The notes under the pieces were generated by a model. That model did no database searches. It saw only the letters and a list, made by a program, of their open reading frames with translations, and was not told the origin of the DNA. A stretch of DNA of 10,648 nt. Source: Coriobacteriia bacterium (lineage in GTDB: Bacteria > Actinomycetota > Coriobacteriia > Coriobacteriales > UBA8131). Shown in pieces: positions 6,707 through 10,648 of the stretch (the stretch's first letter is position 1; each line of letters starts with the position of its first letter). Location of the stretch: the NCBI GenBank assembly GCA_009781525.1, contig WQXZ01000046.1, forward strand, positions 1 to 10,648. Reading direction: 5' to 3'. Position numbers and translations under genes: made by a program.

Positions 6707-6737
6707 GCAATGACCGAAAAGGAGAAGCAATGACCGA
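6707..6737 (+). repeat. Duplicated start region of hisF
   Basis: GCAATGACCGA occurs at 6707-6717 and 6727-6737, 20 bases apart, each containing an ATG. The second ATG (6730) starts hisF and is preceded by AAGGAG (6719-6724) at five bases. The first (6710) is in another frame and, with an earlier ATG at 6698, encodes only MIYAMTEKEKQ before a TGA that overlaps the hisF ATG. Confidence 0.6.
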
Positions 6738-7521
6738 CCAACGAGGGGTTCTACCTTACAGACGCGTGATTCCATGTCTTGATTTCAAAGACGGGCGAGT
6801 GGTAAAGGGAGTGCAATTTGTCGAACTGGTGGATGCCGGCGATCCAGCCTTGATGGCTAAAGCTTATGTTGAAGCCGGCGCAGATCAACTGGCTTTTCTG
6901 GATATTGCTGCGACTGTAGAATCGCGTCCGACCAGGGTTCAGATGGTTTCTGCTGTCAAGGCGCAGTGCGCGATTCCGTTTGTGGTCGGCGGCGGAATGT
7001 CGTCACTTGAAGATATCAACCAGGTTCTCGAAGCTGGAGCAGACATGATTTCGATGAATTCTGCTGCCGTGCGTAATGCGCAACTGGTCAGTGATGCTGT
7101 TTCTGAGTTCGGATCCGAGAAGATTATAGTTGCCATTGATGCTGTTCGGGCTCAGGGCAATCAAAATAGATGGGTCGCTGTGATAAACGGTGGCAACACG
7201 ATAACTGACGTAGACGTACTGGTGATGGCTGAAGAGGTTGCTCGCCGAGGTGCAGCCGAGATACTGCTGACATCTATGGACGCAGATGGTGCGCAGGACG
7301 GCTATGACCTGGCACTGACCCGCGCGCTTGCGCGACAGGTTGAGGTTCCGGTCATCGCATCCGGTGGAGCCGGTAAGCTGGAGCACTTTGCTGAGGCGAT
7401 TATCGAAGCCGAAGCTGATGCCGTGCTTGCCGCCAGCGTATTTCACTTTGGCACCTTCAGCATTCGCGAGGTAAAGGAATATTTGAGCGCACAGGGCATA
7501 GCAGTAAGAATGGAAGAATGA
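6730..7521 (+). CDS. hisF: IGP synthase cyclase subunit HisF, atypical
   Basis: HisF joins ammonia to PRFAR, yielding imidazole glycerol phosphate and AICAR. The ammonia normally comes through the barrel from the glutaminase HisH. The 263-residue protein keeps the barrel and the catalytic acids: Asp18 in PCLDFKDG and Asp137 in VAIDAVR, matching Asp11 and Asp130 of the Thermotoga enzyme. GGGM (87-90), NSAAV (110-114), IASGGAGKLEHF (209-220) and AASVFHFG (234-241) are kept. Several normally fixed positions differ. GADELVFLDI reads ADQLAFLDI (Gln53). GADKVSINSAAV reads ADMISMNSAAV (Met106). The conserved Trp of the EWA segment is Met166, and DRDGTK reads DADGAQ (184-189). Two of the four residues of the ammonia gate are thus changed. 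No hisH is present in the cluster. hisI overlaps its stop. Confidence 0.93.
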   Translation: MTDQRGVLPYRRVIPCLDFKDGRVVKGVQFVELVDAGDPALMAKAYVEAGADQLAFLDIAATVESRPTRVQMVSAVKAQCAIPFVVGGGMSSLEDINQVLEAGADMISMNSAAVRNAQLVSDAVSEFGSEKIIVAIDAVRAQGNQNRWVAVINGGNTITDVDVLVMAEEVARRGAAEILLTSMDADGAQDGYDLALTRALARQVEVPVIASGGAGKLEHFAEAIIEAEADAVLAASVFHFGTFSIREVKEYLSAQGIAVRMEE

Positions 7522-7871
7522 TGGACGCACAGAGCAATGCAGGTATCCAAACGTTGGTCTATGACGCGCGTGGTCTTATCCCCGTGATAATTCAACAATT
7601 TGACAGTAAAGAGGTCTTGATGTTGGCGTGGATGAACGCTGAGTCGTTGGCCTTGACCTTGCGCGATGGTGAGACCTGGTTCTGGTCGCGCTCGCGTGAG
7701 GAGCTCTGGCATAAGGGGGCGACCAGCGGCAATACGCAGCGAGTTGTGTCGGTCAGTGTTGATTGTGACTCGGATTGCCTGCTGATTGAGGTGGATTCGG
7801 CAGGATCGGCCTGCCATACGGGCGAGCGCAGCTGTTTTTATCGGATGGTGACCAGTGAGAAGGGTAAGTGA
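7518..7871 (+). CDS. hisI: Phosphoribosyl-AMP cyclohydrolase
   Basis: HisI opens the adenine ring of phosphoribosyl-AMP with zinc and magnesium, the third step of the pathway. The 117 residues are the stand-alone form, not the HisIE fusion of enterobacteria. Typical features are VLMLAWMNAESL (33-44), WFWSRSREELWHKGATSGNTQ (54-74) and the magnesium-binding DCDSD (82-86). The zinc cysteines would be Cys83, Cys99 and Cys106, the last two within ACHTGERSCF. The first ATG overlaps the hisF TGA in an ATGA; a second ATG lies at 7521 and either could be used. The tight overlap implies translational coupling to hisF. Confidence 0.96.
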   Translation: MMDAQSNAGIQTLVYDARGLIPVIIQQFDSKEVLMLAWMNAESLALTLRDGETWFWSRSREELWHKGATSGNTQRVVSVSVDCDSDCLLIEVDSAGSACHTGERSCFYRMVTSEKGK

Positions 7872-8185
7872 TGGGTGAGAGAACTCCGAACGTTTTGCCA
7901 GGTGACCTGGCTGTAACTATTGCGCGCCTACAGTCAACTATCGAAAGTCGGGTCGGTGCTGATCCGGAAGCGTCCTATACTGCTCGCCTTCTACAGGGGT
8001 CTACCGACTACGCGGTCAAGAAGCTGGTAGAAGAAGCCACCGAGCTGGCGCTGGCAATCAAAGACGATGACCATGACCACATTCGCTACGAGGCAGCTGA
8101 CCTGCTCTACCACCTGCTGGTTGTGCTGCAGCGGTCAGAGGTCACGCTGGCGGAGCTTGCAGGTGAGCTGGACGCTCGCATGTAA
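7871..8185 (+). CDS. hisE: Phosphoribosyl-ATP pyrophosphohydrolase
   Basis: HisE hydrolyses phosphoribosyl-ATP to phosphoribosyl-AMP and pyrophosphate, feeding HisI. It belongs to the all-alpha MazG-like NTP pyrophosphatases. The 104-residue product shows the metal-binding VEEATE (53-58, acids at 54, 55 and 58) and EAADLLYHLLVVL (74-86). I chose ATG at 7871, whose first base is the last of the hisI stop (TGATG). A GTG one codon earlier is possible and would add one residue. GAAGGG (7859-7864) is a reasonable ribosome binding site for either. This is the last recognisable histidine gene of the cluster. Confidence 0.95.
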   Translation: MGERTPNVLPGDLAVTIARLQSTIESRVGADPEASYTARLLQGSTDYAVKKLVEEATELALAIKDDDHDHIRYEAADLLYHLLVVLQRSEVTLAELAGELDARM

Positions 8186-8202
8186 GCTTGCATGTAGCCA
8201 GG

Positions 8203-8216
8203 CGCCCTGCTGGGCG
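8203..8216 (+). terminator. GC hairpin after hisE, possible terminator
   Basis: CGCCC (8203-8207) and GGGCG (8212-8216) pair around TGCT, 18 bases after the hisE stop. The first T-rich stretch, from about 8239, is some 22 bases further, so this is not a classic intrinsic terminator. It nevertheless lies where the histidine transcript would be expected to end. Confidence 0.3.
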
Positions 8217-8280
8217 AACGGGAGCTGCGTAGGGAGGCCTTTTCAAGTTTTCTGATTGTTGTCCTTTTTCAGTTTATACA

Positions 8281-8290
8281 CAGATATCTG
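8281..8290 (+). promoter_or_regulatory. Palindrome upstream of the membrane protein gene
   Basis: CAGATATCTG is a perfect 10-bp palindrome. TTTCAG (8267-8272) and CTGAAA (8288-8293) form a second inverted repeat sharing its right arm. They lie 43-66 bases before the next start codon in an AT-rich stretch where a promoter would be expected, but no convincing -35/-10 pair is visible. Confidence 0.25.
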
Positions 8291-8332
8291 AAATAATGCA
8301 CCTATGGGAAACCTGTTTGCGATGATTGGACT

Positions 8333-9361
8333 ATGCAAATGACTGACGATTCGACAGATGGAGCTCAACCAAATAACCTGCCCGCTGAAGCAGTAGAAGC
8401 AATAGCAGAGCAAGAGGTGCCTGATCCGCTGGTGCAATCAGCACCGCCTCAGCCACCACAGCCGCAAACACCGCAGTCAAGCCAGCTTCAGCCGACCGAA
8501 GAGTCCGTCCAAGAGCAAAGATCAAAGCGCTCCAGAAATACACTGCTGGCAGTAATATCCCTTGTATTTGCTTTGGCCTTGGCGCTGGTCTGGTTCGGTT
8601 TCAGGTTTCTGCTACCGGTTATCAGTAAGCCAGCAGAGCCGCTTGGTCCGATAGCTGAGCTTGAGCCAAACGACTCATACGAACCTGGTGTTATTCCACT
8701 GACTATTACTATTGAAAAAATCACCATCCCAAACCTGACACAGCTCTTCGGTAGAACCGGAAGTGAGGCGATTGCCTTGCTGGGCTCCGGCTGGGAGGTC
8801 ACAAAGGTTTCAGACGCTGAGCCAGGAACTGCAGACAATAATACAGCCGATACCTCCGCAGTGCAGAGACTGGTAACGCTTACTTACACACCACGCATCC
8901 TCTCTGTTGAAGGTGGGAACTTCGCCGAAGGCGATGCTGATTACCAAGAAATCGAATCATTGCTACCAAAAGCAAACCTTTACCTGAGCCTAAACGATGA
9001 GGGGAGGGTGATCGAGGTCTACCTGACAGCTGACATGGAGCTGTTCGAAATCGAAAACACCACCTTCAATGCACTTCTCAGCACTGAGAATTTTTTAAGT
9101 TGGATCCTCGCAGACGCAGGCATCAATCCGCGCAATTTTTCATATTCCGTGCCGGATTTCAACCGAGCGATCTCATACGACTATCCCGACTCACCCAACC
9201 GTAAGGTGATGAAGCAGTCCACAATCTTTTCCGGTCGTGTCGCCGATGATGGCATACCGACAGCTTGGGCGGTAACAGTGACCTATGAGTTCATACCACC
9301 TATTGCCAACCCGAGCGAAGCTGAATCGCCTCGGCGGGTGATTCATATCAGCTTGTCATGA
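8333..9361 (+). CDS. Single-pass membrane protein of unknown function
   Basis: I do not recognise this family. The 342-residue product has an acidic, then Pro/Gln-rich N-terminus (residues 1-62), a basic patch RSKRSRN (63-69), one hydrophobic helix (about 70-97) and an outside domain of some 240 residues. The basic patch before the helix predicts N-inside, C-outside. Residues 131-157 (IPNLTQLFGRTG, then SEAIALLGSGWEV) resemble one PASTA repeat, the small fold in penicillin-binding proteins and Ser/Thr kinases that sense the cell wall; this is suggestive only. The rest is beta-rich, with Asp/Glu-Asn-rich loops and no cysteines. Two ATGs (8333 and 8339) are possible and neither has a good ribosome binding site. 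It precedes the adaptor gene, so a link to export or the envelope is possible. Confidence 0.8.
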   Translation: MQMTDDSTDGAQPNNLPAEAVEAIAEQEVPDPLVQSAPPQPPQPQTPQSSQLQPTEESVQEQRSKRSRNTLLAVISLVFALALALVWFGFRFLLPVISKPAEPLGPIAELEPNDSYEPGVIPLTITIEKITIPNLTQLFGRTGSEAIALLGSGWEVTKVSDAEPGTADNNTADTSAVQRLVTLTYTPRILSVEGGNFAEGDADYQEIESLLPKANLYLSLNDEGRVIEVYLTADMELFEIENTTFNALLSTENFLSWILADAGINPRNFSYSVPDFNRAISYDYPDSPNRKVMKQSTIFSGRVADDGIPTAWAVTVTYEFIPPIANPSEAESPRRVIHISLS

Positions 9362-9382
9362 TTTCAAAGCTATTTCAAAGCT
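9361..9382 (+). repeat. Perfect 11-bp tandem repeat
   Basis: ATTTCAAAGCT is present twice without a gap (9361-9371 and 9372-9382), starting on the last base of the preceding stop codon. It leads directly into the palindrome at 9381-9394. Confidence 0.7.
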
Positions 9383-9394
9383 TTGCTAGCAAAG
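9376..9394 (+). promoter_or_regulatory. Overlapping perfect palindromes, operator or hairpin
   Basis: CAAAGCTTTG (9376-9385) and CTTTGCTAGCAAAG (9381-9394) are both perfect palindromes sharing five bases. Placed 80-98 bases before the adaptor start, they could bind a dimeric regulator or act as a weak 3' hairpin for the gene before. No T-run follows. Confidence 0.4.
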
Positions 9395-9447
9395 AGACGC
9401 TCAGTCGGTTGATGTGTTAGAGTGGACTGACGATAGAGCAAAGAGAC
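9388..9447 (+). repeat. 11-bp direct repeat flanking the putative promoter area
   Basis: AGCAAAGAGAC occurs exactly at 9388-9398 and 9437-9447, 49 bases apart. Between them lies an inverted repeat, TCAGTC (9401-9406) and GACTGA (9425-9430), with TTGATG (9409-9414) as the only -35-like box. The second copy is 13 bases before the strong ribosome binding site of the adaptor gene. Confidence 0.55.
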
Positions 9448-9473
9448 AACACTAATAACGGGAGGAAGGCTTG

Positions 9474-10634
9474 ATGGATAAGAACCCTGTCAACGCACCG
9501 CCAAACTCTGCAGACAAAATCATCACTCCAAGCGAGAGTGCTCAAGCAGCGTCAGAGCTGCAGGCTTTCAGAGCCTTGGAAGGTCGTAATGCAAAAAAGA
9601 AACGCAATCGTCGCCTGCGAATCGCCATTATTATTGTTGTTGTGCTGGCTCTTGTATTTGGTGGTGGATCATTGCTGCGATACATCCTAACACCGCCGCC
9701 GCCAGAGATTCCACCTCAGACAGACTATGTTTTTCGCGGTGATTATATTGAGTCAATCAGTGCATCAGGAAACCTCAAGGCTTTTGAGCAGGTTACTATT
9801 ACCCCCGAGGTCGATGGTACGATTGCGGAGCTATACATTTCAGAAGGTGATACCGTAGCAGTAGGCCAGTTGTTATTTGTAATTGAAAATCCGCAGCTTG
9901 ACCAGGCAATTGTTTTTGCTCAACGCGGTGTTGATTCTGCGAATCTTAACCTTCGCAGCGCAGTAAGCGCTCGCAGTGATTGCCAGACAGCGGTTGATCG
10001 AGCCTGGCGCGAGTATGAGGCAATCAAGAAAGCCTATGAGGAGTTTTTGCAAATCGATATCAGCGAGCTTGATCCGGATGACCCGATTATCGTCAATGCA
10101 CCAACCCAAGCCGATGTTGATTTAGCATATCGTGTTTATCAGGAGTCAGTCTCGATGCTCGAAGGAGCAAAGCTCGGAGTTGAAAGCGCTCAGATGGGCG
10201 TGAATGACGCCAATACAAGCTTGAAAGAAGCTGTAGCAAATGCTGATAAGCGAAAGGTCTACTCGCCAATCGCCGGTCAGGTGGTTGTTATGAATCTTGA
10301 ACGGGGAATGAAGCTCTCGTCTCTATTCCAAACTGGGCAGGTAGCTGCGCAGATCGCTGATGTATCAAAGATGCGTCTGAACATCTCAATCAATGAAATA
10401 GACATCTTATCAGTTGAGCCAGGCATGCGTGCAATTGTCTATGTTGGAGCCATTATGGGATATTCAACAGATGCAGAGGTTTTACAAATCGCCTCAACAT
10501 CAATGTCAAATAACGACTATTATTATTATGGTCCTGGAGGATTGGTTACTTACGGTGTTGACTTGGTTATCGAAAACCCCGACCCGCGCAACGCGGCAAC
10601 CGCCGTTAAAACAAGAGCCGCGTTTGATATTTGA
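9474..10634 (+). CDS. Membrane-anchored HlyD/MacA-type efflux adaptor, C-terminus short
   Basis: Adaptors of this family link an inner-membrane pump, often a MacB-type ABC transporter, to the outside; in single-membrane bacteria YknX is an example. GGAGG (9461-9465) supports ATG at 9474 over TTG at 9471. The 386 residues show a basic stretch KKKRNRRLR (41-49), one transmembrane helix (about 50-72), PPPP, and a first lipoyl half VTITPEVDGTIAELYISEGD (107-126). A coiled-coil hairpin follows (about 140-255), then a second lipoyl half VYSPIAGQVVVMNLERG (262-278) and a beta-barrel (about 285-370) containing SNNDYYYYGPGG (345-356). The family then usually has an RxGM(T/S)A segment and a membrane-proximal domain. 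Here the frame reads NAATAVKTRAAFDI and stops at TGA. The 14 bases that remain cannot show whether the gene is truncated or the sequence breaks. No transporter gene is visible. Confidence 0.85.
   Translation: MDKNPVNAPPNSADKIITPSESAQAASELQAFRALEGRNAKKKRNRRLRIAIIIVVVLALVFGGGSLLRYILTPPPPEIPPQTDYVFRGDYIESISASGNLKAFEQVTITPEVDGTIAELYISEGDTVAVGQLLFVIENPQLDQAIVFAQRGVDSANLNLRSAVSARSDCQTAVDRAWREYEAIKKAYEEFLQIDISELDPDDPIIVNAPTQADVDLAYRVYQESVSMLEGAKLGVESAQMGVNDANTSLKEAVANADKRKVYSPIAGQVVVMNLERGMKLSSLFQTGQVAAQIADVSKMRLNISINEIDILSVEPGMRAIVYVGAIMGYSTDAEVLQIASTSMSNNDYYYYGPGGLVTYGVDLVIENPDPRNAATAVKTRAAFDI
10590..10624 (+). repeat. Inverted repeat at the adaptor 3' end
   Basis: AACGCGGC (10590-10597) and GCCGCGTT (10617-10624) are perfect 8-bp inverted repeats with a 19-base spacer, inside the last codons of the adaptor frame. 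It could be a hairpin, or a trace of a rearrangement or fold-back at the contig edge. Confidence 0.4.
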
Positions 10635-10648
10635 TACTTGCCGCTTAA

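Noticed and set aside
7003..7530. 175-codon open frame on the minus strand across hisF and hisI
   Set aside because: It lies almost wholly opposite hisF, its protein has no recognisable pattern, and the + strand gene is certain.
10632..10634. TGA recoded as an amino acid in the adaptor
   Set aside because: Several genes here (hisB, hisF, hisI, hisZG) end normally at TGA at the expected family length, so TGA is a stop in this organism.

Overview
The window is a stretch of bacterial chromosome with every convincing gene on the + strand. The short-form HisG paired with a HisZ-type subunit, the recA-recX pair, the frequent ATGA start/stop overlaps, a TTG start and a mixed GC content all fit a monoderm actinobacterium. 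My best guess is class Coriobacteriia, at moderate confidence and from protein character only. Nothing here looks like a phage, plasmid, CRISPR array or RNA gene. The left edge cuts recA, and the right edge lies just past the stop of an adaptor gene, so both ends may simply be contig ends.

Layout: (1) 1-1447 holds the 3' part of recA and then recX (recombinase and its modulator). (2) 1448-1850 is a 403-base non-coding region dense in repeats and palindromes. It includes three TATAGTAA(C/T) repeats about one helical turn apart and two copies of an imperfect palindrome exactly 42 bp apart, the first inside a plausible promoter. I read it as the control region of the histidine operon. (3) 1851-8185 is the histidine cluster: a HisZ-HisG fusion, hisD, hisB, hisA, hisF, hisI and hisE. 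(4) 8333-9361 encodes a single-pass membrane protein of unknown function with a weak PASTA-like segment. (5) 9474-10634 encodes a membrane-anchored HlyD/MacA-type adaptor whose end looks shortened.

The cluster covers the ATP-PRT step (HisZG), PRA-PH (HisE), PRA-CH (HisI), the ProFAR isomerase (HisA), the cyclase half of IGP synthase (HisF), IGP dehydratase (HisB) and histidinol dehydrogenase (HisD). It lacks hisH (the glutaminase partner of HisF), hisC (aminotransferase) and a histidinol-phosphate phosphatase. hisH normally sits between hisB and hisA, but here those genes are one base apart.

The most interesting signals are: the single-polypeptide HisZ-HisG with a C-rich, internally duplicated Ala/Pro/Thr linker; a HisF with several altered family-conserved positions, including two of the four ammonia-gate residues, in a cluster without hisH; and the tandem operator-like sites before the operon. 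The whole could be a rearranged histidine pathway in which subunit partnerships differ from the textbook ones. That is an inference from this window alone.
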